DNA from: Marinomonas agarivorans
Lineage (GTDB): Bacteria > Pseudomonadota > Gammaproteobacteria > Pseudomonadales > Marinomonadaceae
Reading direction: 5' to 3'
NCBI GenBank assembly: GCA_002173415.2
Contig: NHNK02000006.1
Span: forward strand, 115,442-179,441
DNA: 64,000 nt
Shown here: positions 46,298 through 55,252 of the stretch, piece by piece
Numbering within the stretch: position 1 is the first letter of the stretch
How the letters are laid out: every line of letters begins with the position of its first letter
Made by a program: the position numbers and the translations under genes
The notes under the pieces: generated by a model
Told to the model about the DNA's origin: nothing
Databases searched by the model: none
Seen by the model: the letters and a program-made list of their open reading frames with translations, nothing else

Positions 46298-47522
46298 TTT
46301 GCTGCTTTGGTAAATAAAACGACAAGACACCAGCAAAGAGGACGAATACAGTAGAAACCCACAAACACGCCTCTAAACCATATAACTGAAACAACACGCC
46401 AGACAAAACGGTGCCAACTAAACGCCCCATGGCATTTGCCATGTAATAAAACCCAACATCGAGCGACACACCATCACTGCCAGCATAACTGACTATTAAA
46501 TAACTGTGTAATGCCGAATTCATCGCAAAGAAGAAACCAAACACCAATAGCCCGATAATGAGCATCCATTCGAACTGCTTGCCATTATTCAATAGTAGAG
46601 TGAGCACTAGCGGAACGCTGGCTAATAAGAAAGCCCACTTTACTGCACTACGCCCATCAGGCACAGCCCGTTGATTTCCGCTCACATTCTTCAAACCCAT
46701 CAATTTAGGGGCGATACTTTGTATCACACCATAAGCAATCACCCACAACGCAAGAAAGCTACCCACATACCAATGATCCCAAGCAAATGTTGTGGCGAGA
46801 TAGATAGGCAAGGCAACGACAAACCAAACGTCTCTCGCGCCAAACAAAAATAAACGTGCGGCAGAGAGAAGATTAATGGCGGCACTTTTTGAGAAAATAT
46901 CCTGAAACTTCGGTTTGTTTTTAGACTTGCCCATATCACTTGGTAGGCGAATAAGACTAAAAATCCAGACACAGAAGAGAAGAATCAGCATGGCCAGAAT
47001 AGCGCCTTTGAAGCCCAGTAACGTAAGCAACGCACCACCGAGAAAGAAGCCAACACCTTTTAAGGCATTTTTTGAGCCAGTAAGCAGGGCAACCCAACGG
47101 TAAAGCTGCCCTTGCTGGTTATCCGGCACCAGTGTTTTAATGGCGCTTTTCGCACTCATTTTGTTAAGGTCTTTGGCAATACCAGAAACAGCCTGAGCAA
47201 TCATCACCCAAGCCACACTTAACAACGTCGTTGGAACCAATAACATAGCCAAGGCAACAAGTTGTAAGCCCAAGCCGATATTCATGGTGCGATTTAAGCC
47301 TATCCTAGCCCCTAGCCAACCGCCCACTAAATTGGTAATCACGCCAAAAACTTCATAGAAGAGAAAGAGCATAGCAATGGATAACGGCGAATAACCAAGC
47401 TGGTAAAAGTACAAAATCACCAACATGCGTAAAGCACCGTCTGTCAATGTGAACGCCCAATAGTTACCCGTTACAATTAAATAATGTCGTACAGATTCGG
47501 GTAAGCTAGACAAAAAAGTCAT
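46284..47522 (-). CDS. arsJ: Organoarsenical efflux MFS transporter ArsJ
   Basis: ArsJ exports 1-arseno-3-phosphoglycerate made by its partner GAPDH, giving arsenate resistance without reduction. The 412-residue major facilitator protein has twelve hydrophobic segments and segments I recognise from ArsJ: LIVTGNYWAFTLTDGALRML, LFYEVFGVITNLVGGWLGA, SGIAKDLNKMSAKSAIK and LTGSKNALKGVGFFLGGALL. I chose the ATG at 47522, eight bases after the gap stop, over a longer form overlapping gap. Adjacency to gap supports the call. Confidence 0.9.
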   Translation of the reverse strand: MTFLSSLPESVRHYLIVTGNYWAFTLTDGALRMLVILYFYQLGYSPLSIAMLFLFYEVFGVITNLVGGWLGARIGLNRTMNIGLGLQLVALAMLLVPTTLLSVAWVMIAQAVSGIAKDLNKMSAKSAIKTLVPDNQQGQLYRWVALLTGSKNALKGVGFFLGGALLTLLGFKGAILAMLILLFCVWIFSLIRLPSDMGKSKNKPKFQDIFSKSAAINLLSAARLFLFGARDVWFVVALPIYLATTFAWDHWYVGSFLALWVIAYGVIQSIAPKLMGLKNVSGNQRAVPDGRSAVKWAFLLASVPLVLTLLLNNGKQFEWMLIIGLLVFGFFFAMNSALHSYLIVSYAGSDGVSLDVGFYYMANAMGRLVGTVLSGVLFQLYGLEACLWVSTVFVLFAGVLSFYLPKQQKKAA

Positions 47523-47530
47523 ACCGCAGA

Positions 47531-48544
47531 CTAACCTTGTTGATCCATTTGCCCTACCATCCGCATGAGTTCTGCCGTGCGATTTGCATAACCCCACTCA
47601 TTATCATACCAAGCGTACAACTTCACCTGTGTTTCATTTATCACCATAGTGGATAGGGCATCAATCACACTCGAACGTGGATCGGTACGGTAATCAATCG
47701 AGACTAAAGGGCGTTCCTCAAAACCCAAAATGCCTTTTAACGCTTGTGCAGAAGCATCTTTTAATAACGCATTTACTTCTTCAACACTAGTAGGCCTACT
47801 GACTTCAAAGACACAATCCGTTAAAGACGCATTGGCTAAAGGAATGCGCACCGCATGGCCGTTTAACTTACCTTTAAGCTCTGGGAAGATATGAGTAATG
47901 GCCGTCGCAGAACCCGTTGTTGTCGGAATCATACTCATGCCACAAGCACGGGCACGACGTAGGTCTTTATGGGGTGTATCTAAAATGCTTTGTGTGTTGG
48001 TAATGTCATGCAAGGTGGTCATGGACCCATGCTCAATGCCGAGTGTTTCGTGAATGGTTTTTACGATGGGCGCAAGGCAATTTGTTGTACAAGAAGCGGC
48101 TGTCACTATCGAATGCTGGCTCGGATCGTATAAATCATGATTCACGCCCATGACAATGTTTAACACTCCCTCTTCTTTTACTGGCGCCGTTACCACAACT
48201 CGTTTTACCCCTTGCTCAAGGTAGGCTTGCAACAAGGCTTTACTTTTCATTTTCCCTGACGCTTCAATTACCACATCACATTGGGACCAATCCGTTTCGG
48301 CAATCGTCAGATTTTGGGTATAACGAGTTGCTCGCCCATTAATGATGATGTCAGACTCTGTAGCCGTAGCCTCATGATGCCAACGGCCATGAACAGAGTC
48401 GAAGTTGAGCAAATGCGCCAAGGTCGCCGCATCGCCCATTGGGTCGTTAATGCAAACAAATTCAACATCGCTCCAATCAAATGCCGCTCGAAAAGATAAA
48501 CGCCCCATACGGCCAAAGCCGTTTATACCCACTTTAATCGTCAT
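47531..48544 (-). CDS. gap: ArsJ-associated glyceraldehyde-3-phosphate dehydrogenase
   Basis: This is a 337-residue type I GAPDH: NAD-binding [11 protein letters not shown] at residues 7-17, active-site SCTTNC with catalytic Cys152, and [12 protein letters not shown] near the C terminus. GAPDH can use arsenate in place of phosphate, giving 1-arseno-3-phosphoglycerate; with arsJ immediately downstream this copy is best read as the arsenate-detoxifying paralogue and not the glycolytic one. No arsR, arsC or other ars gene is nearby. The 55-base spacer upstream carries three 13-nt repeats. Confidence 0.92.
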   Translation of the reverse strand: MTIKVGINGFGRMGRLSFRAAFDWSDVEFVCINDPMGDAATLAHLLNFDSVHGRWHHEATATESDIIINGRATRYTQNLTIAETDWSQCDVVIEASGKMKSKALLQAYLEQGVKRVVVTAPVKEEGVLNIVMGVNHDLYDPSQHSIVTAASCTTNCLAPIVKTIHETLGIEHGSMTTLHDITNTQSILDTPHKDLRRARACGMSMIPTTTGSATAITHIFPELKGKLNGHAVRIPLANASLTDCVFEVSRPTSVEEVNALLKDASAQALKGILGFEERPLVSIDYRTDPRSSVIDALSTMVINETQVKLYAWYDNEWGYANRTAELMRMVGQMDQQG

Positions 48545-48562
48545 TTACGTACCTTTTAACAC

Positions 48563-48595
48563 GACTTATTAATTTGACTTATTAGCACGACTTAT
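48563..48595. repeat. Three GACTTAT repeats with 13-nt period upstream of gap
   Basis: gacttat occurs at 48563-48569, 48576-48582 and 48589-48595, exactly 13 bases apart; the first two share gacttatta and the first and third are preceded by cac. They fill the space between the ybeL-like stop and the gap start, so they could be an operator array or another stop-proximal duplication. Confidence 0.6.
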
Positions 48596-48599
48596 GTCG

Positions 48600-49049
48600 T
48601 TACATTTTATGCTCTTTATGAGCGGAGAAAATACCATAATGGCACGCATCACAAGCGCTCAACTCTGCCTCAGTCGACAAAACTTTTTTGGTTGAACAGG
48701 CCATGCAGGTGTATTGACCCGCTGGCACCTGATTACCCGCTACATAACACTCTTTCAACGGCACCGGATTATTGTTCACATGATCAACCAACCACAGCAG
48801 AGCGAGATCTTCCCATTCATCCAATTCATGCAGCGCCTCTTGCCCTTGCTCTAACACCAAGTGCCAATTCGCAGCAACCCATGCCTCCATGTACCCCATT
48901 CTTTCATGCCAATAAGCCGCCAATAAACTGGTATCATCCAGAAACCAATCTTTCGCTGCTAACAATGTTTCTCGGCTGTTTTCGATAATATTATCGATTG
49001 ATAATGTGTCATTTTGAGGAATCTCAGTGACTTTTTTATCTGTTTTCAT
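48600..49049 (-). CDS. YbeL-like zinc-ribbon protein (DUF1451)
   Basis: The 149-residue protein has an acidic helical N-terminal part (about 1-95) and a C-terminal zinc ribbon with CMAC and CDAC pairs (about residues 117-137). This matches the DUF1451/YbeL family of unknown function. In E. coli ybeL is also the divergent neighbour of leuS, so the conserved linkage supports the call. I chose the ATG at 49049, which has a GGGAGA ribosome site. Confidence 0.85.
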   Translation of the reverse strand: MKTDKKVTEIPQNDTLSIDNIIENSRETLLAAKDWFLDDTSLLAAYWHERMGYMEAWVAANWHLVLEQGQEALHELDEWEDLALLWLVDHVNNNPVPLKECYVAGNQVPAGQYTCMACSTKKVLSTEAELSACDACHYGIFSAHKEHKM

Positions 49050-49184
49050 TACTCGTCTCCCTTGCACCTTCTCATTAGCGTTGCATCTCTATAAAATAGC
49101 TAGAACGAATACATTTCGATAGCGTATCAGACTTATCTGCTGAGCTTTATCAAACTAATGCCAAACTGGAATAATTTTACCATC

Positions 49185-51647
49185 ATGCAAGAACACTATA
49201 ACCCGCAGATTATTGAAAACGAAGCCCAGTCATTTTGGGAAGAAAATAAAGTATTTAAAGCCATTGCTGACGACAGCAAAGAGAAATTCTATTGTTTATC
49301 TATGTTCCCTTACCCTAGTGGTCGACTGCATATGGGGCATGTGCGCAACTATACTATCGGTGATGTAATCTCCCGTTATCAACGCATGCAAGGTAAAAAC
49401 GTTTTACAACCTATGGGGTGGGATGCATTCGGTTTACCCGCCGAAAATGCCGCCATCAAACACAACACCGCGCCAGCAAAATGGACCAAAGAAAACATTG
49501 CCTACATGAAGAACCAGCTCAAGCAGTTGGGCTTTGGTTATGACTGGGATCGAGAAATTGCCACCTGCACACCAGAGTATTACCGTTGGGAACAATGGTT
49601 TTTCACCCAGCTCGTTGAAAAAGGCTTAGCCTACAAAAAAACCTCTGCGGTTAACTGGTGCCCAGAAGACAAAACCGTGCTTGCTAACGAGCAAGTTGAA
49701 GATGGCGAATGCTGGCGTTGTGGCACAACCGTGGTACGAAAAGAAATCCCCCAATGGTTTATTCGCATCACAGACTACGCTGAAGAGTTGTTAAACGATC
49801 TTGATCAATTAGATGATTGGCCAGAAAAAGTGAAGGCCATGCAACGTAACTGGATTGGTCGCTCAGAAGGTCTTGAGTTTAGTTTTGTAATCAAAGATCA
49901 AGACGAACCTGTTAGCGTCTACACAACACGTCCAGACACCATAATGGGGGTAACCTATATTGCTCTTGCGACAGAACACCCACTAACCTTAGCCGCAGCA
50001 AAAAATGATCCTGCCTTGGCACAGTTTATCGAAGACTGTAAAAAAACCTCTACCACTGAAGCCGATATGGCAACAATGGAAAAGAAAGGCATGGATACCG
50101 GTTTTAAAGCCATTCATCCAATTACTGGCGAAGAAATCGCGGTATTCACTGCCAACTTTGTCTTGATGGAATATGGTTCTGGTGCGGTTATGTCGGTACC
50201 CGCCCATGACCAAAGAGATTATGAGTTTGCCAAAGTCTATGGCTTGCCAATCAAGCAAGTTATTCAGCCAACTAATGATGAAGAGATTGACCTTGAAAAC
50301 ACCGCTTTCACAGAAAAAGGCACGCTTTGTAACTCAGGCCAATTTGATGGTATGAACTTTAAAGATGCTTTTGCTGCTATCTCTGGCTGGATGAAAGACA
50401 AAGGCATTGGCGATATCAAAGTTAACTACCGTTTACGTGATTGGGGCGTGAGCCGTCAACGTTACTGGGGTGCACCGATTCCCACCATTAATATGCCAGA
50501 TGGTTCGGTCGAAACCGTGCCAATGGATCAATTGCCTGTTGAGTTACCCACTGACGTTGTTATGGATGGGGTTAACTCACCCATCAAAAACAACCCAGAC
50601 TTTTCCGCCATTGACTTTCAAGGCGTTGCCGCTGAGCGGGAAACAGATACCTTTGATACCTTCATGGAATCATCTTGGTATTACGCTCGTTACTGTAGCC
50701 CAGAAAGTGACGATAAAATGCTCACCGAAGAAGCCAATTACTGGTTGCCTGTTGATCAGTATGTAGGCGGTGTAGAACATGCCATCTTGCATCTACTTTA
50801 TGCCCGCTTTTTCCACAAATTATTGCGCGATGCAGGCTTGGTTAACTCAGATGAGCCATTCAAACGCTTGTTAACTCAAGGCATGGTGAATAAAGACGGT
50901 ACCAAGATGTCGAAATCCAAAGGCAATACAGTTGACCCTCAACAAATGATTGAGAAATATGGTGCTGACACTGTACGTCTATTTATCATGTTTACCGCGC
51001 CACCTGAACAATCATTGGAATGGAACGATGCAGGTGTTGATGGTGCTTCACGTTTCTTACGTCGTTTATGGGCGCTAGCGTATCGTCACCAGACAAATCT
51101 AGCGGCACAACAAGGCGCATTACAATCCATTGATAAAGCCACGCTTACTGGGCCGCAAAAAGCCCTACGTCGCAAAACCCACGAGAGCATTGCCAAAGTC
51201 AGTGATGATATTGAACGTCGTCAAACATTCAATACCGCCATTGCCGCTGTCATGGAACTTTGTAACGAGATTAGTAAGTTTGATGATAACTCAGCCCAAG
51301 GTATTGCTGTTGTGCAAGAAGCTCTGGAAGCGGCGGTTTTATGCTTAGCGCCAATCGTGCCACATATAGCCCATTCGCTGTGGGCAACACTTGGCCATCA
51401 ACACAATGTTGCAGACGCTAGTTGGCCATCGGTTGATGAAGAAGCACTAGTAAAAGATGAACTGAATATTGTCGTGCAAGTATTGGGTAAAAAGCGTGCC
51501 GAAATTACCGTGGCGACTAATGCCGATGCCAAAGAAATTGAAGCCGCTGCGCTAGCACACCCTAATGTGACGAAATTTACCGAAGGAAAAACCATACGCA
51601 AAGTTATTGTTGTGCCAGGTAAGCTGGTCAACATTGTTGCAAACTAA
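49185..51647 (+). CDS. leuS: Leucyl-tRNA synthetase
   Basis: LeuS charges tRNA-Leu. The 820-residue class I synthetase has the HIGH signature [12 protein letters not shown] (41-52), the CP1 editing domain (about 225-420), and the KMSKS loop [13 protein letters not shown] near residue 580. I chose the ATG at 49185, which begins MQEHYNPQ like other LeuS proteins, over one nine codons upstream. The last codons and stop are part of a tandem duplication that continues downstream. Confidence 0.97.
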   Translation: MQEHYNPQIIENEAQSFWEENKVFKAIADDSKEKFYCLSMFPYPSGRLHMGHVRNYTIGDVISRYQRMQGKNVLQPMGWDAFGLPAENAAIKHNTAPAKWTKENIAYMKNQLKQLGFGYDWDREIATCTPEYYRWEQWFFTQLVEKGLAYKKTSAVNWCPEDKTVLANEQVEDGECWRCGTTVVRKEIPQWFIRITDYAEELLNDLDQLDDWPEKVKAMQRNWIGRSEGLEFSFVIKDQDEPVSVYTTRPDTIMGVTYIALATEHPLTLAAAKNDPALAQFIEDCKKTSTTEADMATMEKKGMDTGFKAIHPITGEEIAVFTANFVLMEYGSGAVMSVPAHDQRDYEFAKVYGLPIKQVIQPTNDEEIDLENTAFTEKGTLCNSGQFDGMNFKDAFAAISGWMKDKGIGDIKVNYRLRDWGVSRQRYWGAPIPTINMPDGSVETVPMDQLPVELPTDVVMDGVNSPIKNNPDFSAIDFQGVAAERETDTFDTFMESSWYYARYCSPESDDKMLTEEANYWLPVDQYVGGVEHAILHLLYARFFHKLLRDAGLVNSDEPFKRLLTQGMVNKDGTKMSKSKGNTVDPQQMIEKYGADTVRLFIMFTAPPEQSLEWNDAGVDGASRFLRRLWALAYRHQTNLAAQQGALQSIDKATLTGPQKALRRKTHESIAKVSDDIERRQTFNTAIAAVMELCNEISKFDDNSAQGIAVVQEALEAAVLCLAPIVPHIAHSLWATLGHQHNVADASWPSVDEEALVKDELNIVVQVLGKKRAEITVATNADAKEIEAAALAHPNVTKFTEGKTIRKVIVVPGKLVNIVAN

Positions 51648-51762
51648 CCTTGTTGCAAACTAAGCTGCGAACTAGTCTTGTTGCCCAATCACTGGACCGA
51701 GTTGCTGTGTTTGCTCGGTGCTTTGGTTGTCGAGTGATTTGATTGCCGAGTGCTTTGGTTAG
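51634..51762. repeat. Degenerate 15-16-nt tandem repeats from the leuS stop codon onward
   Basis: ttgttgcaaactaa spans the leuS stop (51634-51647) and recurs after 16 bases at 51650-51663, then partially at 51678. A second family follows: cggtgctttggttgt (51716-51730), cgagtgatttgattgc (51731-51746), cgagtgctttggttag (51747-51762). Copies differ at a few positions. They fill the leuS-lptE spacer. Confidence 0.65.
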
Positions 51763-51831
51763 TAAGCCGATGCGTTGGCAAACATCCCAACAGCAACAAG
51801 AACAATACTCAATAAAAATGGAACAAGAGCC

Positions 51832-52416
51832 ATGCAATACCAGCATCTAAATTACCAGCCGCTAAAAAAACGCACCCTATCAAAAGTACGCTGGTTATTG
51901 TTTAGCGTCTTGTTTAGTAGCCTCCTGACAAGCTGTGGCTTCCATTTACGAGGAATACAAGATGTTCCTGACGCCTTAACCTCGCTAACCTTCCACTCCC
52001 AAAGTGGCATGCCGACTTTCGACCGTTTCTTGCGACAAACACTGGCTGAAAGAAATATCACAATTGTAGAACAACAGAAATCCGATTTAGAGCGCCAGAT
52101 TGTAGATGCTCAGACTTTAGCGCCTCAGGTATTAGAGTTAAAAGTGCTACCAATAGAGTTGGTGGATCGCACGCTATCGACGTCAAACGATAACGATACC
52201 AACACTCTTAGTCGTACGCTGAAAGCCACTTACTTTCTTCGTGCTGCCGATGGCAAATCTGTCTATGGGCCACGCTTTATAAGTGTTAGCAGTACTCTCT
52301 ATAATCAAGATGGCGCGATTGATTCAGTTAATGCCCAACAAGTTGAAGGCTTGCAGAATATGCAGCAAGCACTGGCAGACAAATTGATAAATGACCTTCT
52401 TTATGCCCCCTTGTAA
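51832..52416 (+). CDS. lptE: LPS-assembly lipoprotein LptE
   Basis: LptE is the outer-membrane lipoprotein that plugs the LPS translocon LptD. The 194-residue product has a lipobox LTSC with the acylated Cys35 followed by GFHLRG, the typical LptE start of the mature form. The n-region before the hydrophobic stretch is long (about 20 residues), so the true start could be further in, but no later ATG precedes the signal. Its place between leuS and holA is the conserved one. Confidence 0.93.
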   Translation: MQYQHLNYQPLKKRTLSKVRWLLFSVLFSSLLTSCGFHLRGIQDVPDALTSLTFHSQSGMPTFDRFLRQTLAERNITIVEQQKSDLERQIVDAQTLAPQVLELKVLPIELVDRTLSTSNDNDTNTLSRTLKATYFLRAADGKSVYGPRFISVSSTLYNQDGAIDSVNAQQVEGLQNMQQALADKLINDLLYAPL

Positions 52417-52450
52417 AGGCGTGTTGACAAAATAATCTGGGTAGTGAATC

Positions 52451-53479
52451 GTGAAATTACGAGTTGATCAATTAGAACAAAATCTCGCTAGCACCCTACA
52501 ACCACTTTACATTCTTAGTGGTGATGAAGTGCTACTCATGCAAGAAGCAGCCGATAAAATTCGCCAACACGCCTACCAACATGGCATAACGGAGCGGTTA
52601 CGTTTTATGGCAGACAACCAGTTTGACTGGCAGGAAGTCATGAATGAAAACCAAAGTTTGTCATTATTTGCCAACCAACGCTTGTTTGATATTCATATTG
52701 ATAAAATGAGTGAAAAACACAGCAAAGCCTTGGCACAACTGGCGGAAAATCTCAGCCAAGACAACGTTATTTTACTGACGCTCCCCAAGCTGGACAGTCG
52801 TACCCAAAAAAACAAATGGTTTACCAAGCTGGAATCCCAAGGGGCTTTTGTACAAATTTGGCCCATCGATGCCAATCGCCTATCCCAGTGGCTGCAACAA
52901 CGCGCTAAAAGTATGAATATCACACTCAGCCGAGATGCAGCCGCCTTATTGTGTGAACGGGCCGAAGGTAACTTACTCGCTTTATCGCAAGAATTGGAAA
53001 AACTGCTGCTGCGTCATGGAAGCGGTATTAGCGTCAATGAAGAAATAATTGCCGATTCCGTCTCTGACAGCAGTCGCTATTCCGTTTACGATCTCAGCGA
53101 TCGATTGTTAAAAGGACAAGTAAAAGACTCGTTGCATTGTCTTCAACAACTTGTTGCAGAAGGCGTGGACAGCAATATTATTCTTTGGCTGCTCAATAAA
53201 GAGGTCAATTTACTGGATCAGTTATTGCCCGAATTGCAACGTAATAATTTACGCCAAGCCTGCAAAAAACAACGTATTTGGGACAAACAAGTTCCACTTT
53301 ATCAACAAGCACTACAGCGGCATAACCCAGATACTGTAATGTATATGCAGCGTTACCTTGCCTTACTAGACCAGACAGTGAAAGGCATCCCTGCGCTTGA
53401 TCTGGACATTGGCTTTCGTAATCTCGTCATGATGTTTTGCGGTTTTAAACCCGTGATGACAGAACTAGATGTTTCTTAA
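52451..53479 (+). CDS. holA: DNA polymerase III delta subunit HolA
   Basis: HolA is the clamp-loader wrench that opens the beta clamp. The 342-residue protein starts with the clamp-loader-typical segment PLYILSGDEVLLMQEAADKIR and has a RecA-like domain followed by helical domains, length as in E. coli. The start is GTG at 52451. The last codons are the first copy of a 25-nt tandem repeat. Confidence 0.93.
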   Translation: MKLRVDQLEQNLASTLQPLYILSGDEVLLMQEAADKIRQHAYQHGITERLRFMADNQFDWQEVMNENQSLSLFANQRLFDIHIDKMSEKHSKALAQLAENLSQDNVILLTLPKLDSRTQKNKWFTKLESQGAFVQIWPIDANRLSQWLQQRAKSMNITLSRDAAALLCERAEGNLLALSQELEKLLLRHGSGISVNEEIIADSVSDSSRYSVYDLSDRLLKGQVKDSLHCLQQLVAEGVDSNIILWLLNKEVNLLDQLLPELQRNNLRQACKKQRIWDKQVPLYQQALQRHNPDTVMYMQRYLALLDQTVKGIPALDLDIGFRNLVMMFCGFKPVMTELDVS

Positions 53480-53540
53480 TTGACTAAAGTTGGATGTCTC
53501 TTTTAACTAAAGCGTGATGCCTCCTAATTGGCTAAGACGC
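53468..53540. repeat. Three imperfect 23-25-nt tandem repeats over the holA stop codon
   Basis: Copies begin gatgtttcttaattgactaa (53468), gatgtctcttttaactaa (53493) and gatgcctcctaattggctaa (53516), with lengths of 25, 23 and 25 bases. The first covers the last three codons and the stop of holA, so the duplication proceeded outward from the gene end. Confidence 0.65.
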
Positions 53541-53579
53541 TATTACATTACGTAAAAACCATAAAATGGGAACGATAAA

Positions 53580-55196
53580 TTGCCAAAATCGAAGCGGCTA
53601 AAAAGAGCGTTAACAAAAGCTTTTTATGCGAATGGAAATCGAATAGTCATGTCGATTGCAGTACTCATCGTTACCTCGCCTATTTTTGCTTTTCTCATCT
53701 ATACCATTATAAATGGCGGTAGATTTTCAACCCCCGGTGTCGCAAGAGGCAGTGTTACTGTAGAGCCTTACCATCCATTTTTTATCTGCATGCTGTTGGT
53801 GTGGGTTATTGCTCTGAGGAAGTGGATGCTTCCCTTAGTTTTTCTCCCGTTTCGTCTGGCGATAACACTACCACTTGCTCTTTTTAAGGTACTTTTTAAG
53901 AGTGCTTTCAATACAGTTAAGTCAGTCTCAAGAACATTTTTCACACTTGTCAGAATGCTGTTTGTGAATGAAAAGTTAATCGAAAAAAGAAAGAGAGAGA
54001 TTCCCTTCCACAGGAAAATACCTTTGTCTGAGCAACTCTATTCTTGGGCTGATATTTATCAAAGCCAACGACCAATGCTTGTTTTCCATGCTATTGATCG
54101 AAATGACAGTCAGTCTTGGTTGTATGCATTGGATTGGTCGTCATTGAGTGCGTTATTGGACTCTTCTTTAGATAAGTCTTCAGACTCTTTATTAGGCCCC
54201 TCTTTAGACTTTCCTTTAGGCTCTTCTTTAGACTTTTCTTCAGGTAAGCCAAACAACAAAGCAGTGAATAAGAACAAGGTGGGAATCCATAGGATTGCAG
54301 AAAGTCGTTTGCTTTTACAAGATGGAGAACGATTCTTAGGGTTTTATCCAAGCCATAATGGACGTTACTTGGCCTACTATGTTGATACTCAGACAAAGAA
54401 CGACACTCTGGTAGACGACGATGCCGCTTTGGAAAATTCATCTCGTTTCGAACTAAGACTCTTTGATATCAGCACACAAGAGTATAAACAGGTGGCTTAT
54501 TCGTCACTAATGCCTTCTAAATCAATGTCTTCTCCGTCACTCGTGCATTGGTCAGCAAATAATGACGCAATTTACTTTGCCAAAGATCAAGGTTTATCTG
54601 TTTACCGCCTTGCATCGGATGTATTAGAGGATATTGAACTTCTCTGTCACATTGCTTACATAGACAATATCTACCCTCTCTCAGAAGACACGCTATTAAT
54701 ACAAAGCGGTAACCGTTTCGTTAAGCATTTCGTTAAGTATTACCTAACAGAAAGCACTTGTCTTAAAAATGTTTCTTTTGAAAACGCTTTTCTTAAAGAT
54801 ATATCTAAAAACACGCAACCCACCATGTTAACGCTAGATGGCAGACTACTGGCATTTCGAGATAACAGAGGTTGGGGAATACGCCAACCTAAGTGGGGAT
54901 TTTATAAATACAAAGACAATAACATTACCGAACTGGATACAAGGGAAACCTTCCTAAACCCAGTACTCAGCACGCCATTTTTAGACCCTTTTAAGAACAT
55001 TTTGCTTGAAAGTAATACAGGTTTTGGCATTAGAATTTTCGAGCATTCGTTCGACAAGGTGCTCGTTAAAGCAGAGAAAGGTAAAGAGCCAGTGTATGCC
55101 TTATTGGATGAGGGGTTGGAGCTAGGCCCAATTCATGGATTAACCATGATACATTATCCAAATAGAGAGCAAGCAAGCCACAACTATAAAAAGTAA
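53580..55196 (+). CDS. Uncharacterised membrane protein with propeller-like C-terminal region
   Basis: I do not recognise this 538-residue protein. It has a basic N terminus, hydrophobic segments at about residues 22-45 and 62-80, a further amphipathic stretch to about 135, and a region from about 160 on with recurring short beta-like motifs (LGFYPSHNGRYLAYYV, WSANNDAIYFAKDQGLSVYRL) that suggests a TolB/WD-like propeller. A 24-nt tandem repeat encodes the linker LDSSLDKSSDSLLGPSLDF at about 193-211. The start is TTG with GGGA upstream. It is 56 bases before a second unknown gene with similar propeller-like motifs, so the two probably work together at the envelope. Confidence 0.7.
   Translation: MPKSKRLKRALTKAFYANGNRIVMSIAVLIVTSPIFAFLIYTIINGGRFSTPGVARGSVTVEPYHPFFICMLLVWVIALRKWMLPLVFLPFRLAITLPLALFKVLFKSAFNTVKSVSRTFFTLVRMLFVNEKLIEKRKREIPFHRKIPLSEQLYSWADIYQSQRPMLVFHAIDRNDSQSWLYALDWSSLSALLDSSLDKSSDSLLGPSLDFPLGSSLDFSSGKPNNKAVNKNKVGIHRIAESRLLLQDGERFLGFYPSHNGRYLAYYVDTQTKNDTLVDDDAALENSSRFELRLFDISTQEYKQVAYSSLMPSKSMSSPSLVHWSANNDAIYFAKDQGLSVYRLASDVLEDIELLCHIAYIDNIYPLSEDTLLIQSGNRFVKHFVKYYLTESTCLKNVSFENAFLKDISKNTQPTMLTLDGRLLAFRDNRGWGIRQPKWGFYKYKDNNITELDTRETFLNPVLSTPFLDPFKNILLESNTGFGIRIFEHSFDKVLVKAEKGKEPVYALLDEGLELGPIHGLTMIHYPNREQASHNYKK
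54159..54242 (+). repeat. In-frame 24-nt tandem repeat inside the 538-residue gene
   Basis: Units at 54159-54182, 54195-54218 and 54219-54242, with a 12-base half unit at 54183-54194, encode DSSLDKSS, GPSLDFPL, GSSLDFSS and DSLL. Copies share the core ctctttaga or cttctttaga. The unit is a multiple of three, so the frame is kept and only linker length changes. Confidence 0.7.
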
Positions 55197-55252
55197 CGAT
55201 AAAGAGCTGCTGAAAAACGACCGTAAAAAGCCTAAATAAAAAGGAATTCCGT

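Noticed and set aside
54091-54441. Minus-strand 116-codon frame with KSLK-type repeats
   Set aside because: The repeats are the antisense reading of the 24-nt tandem repeat in the 538-residue gene.
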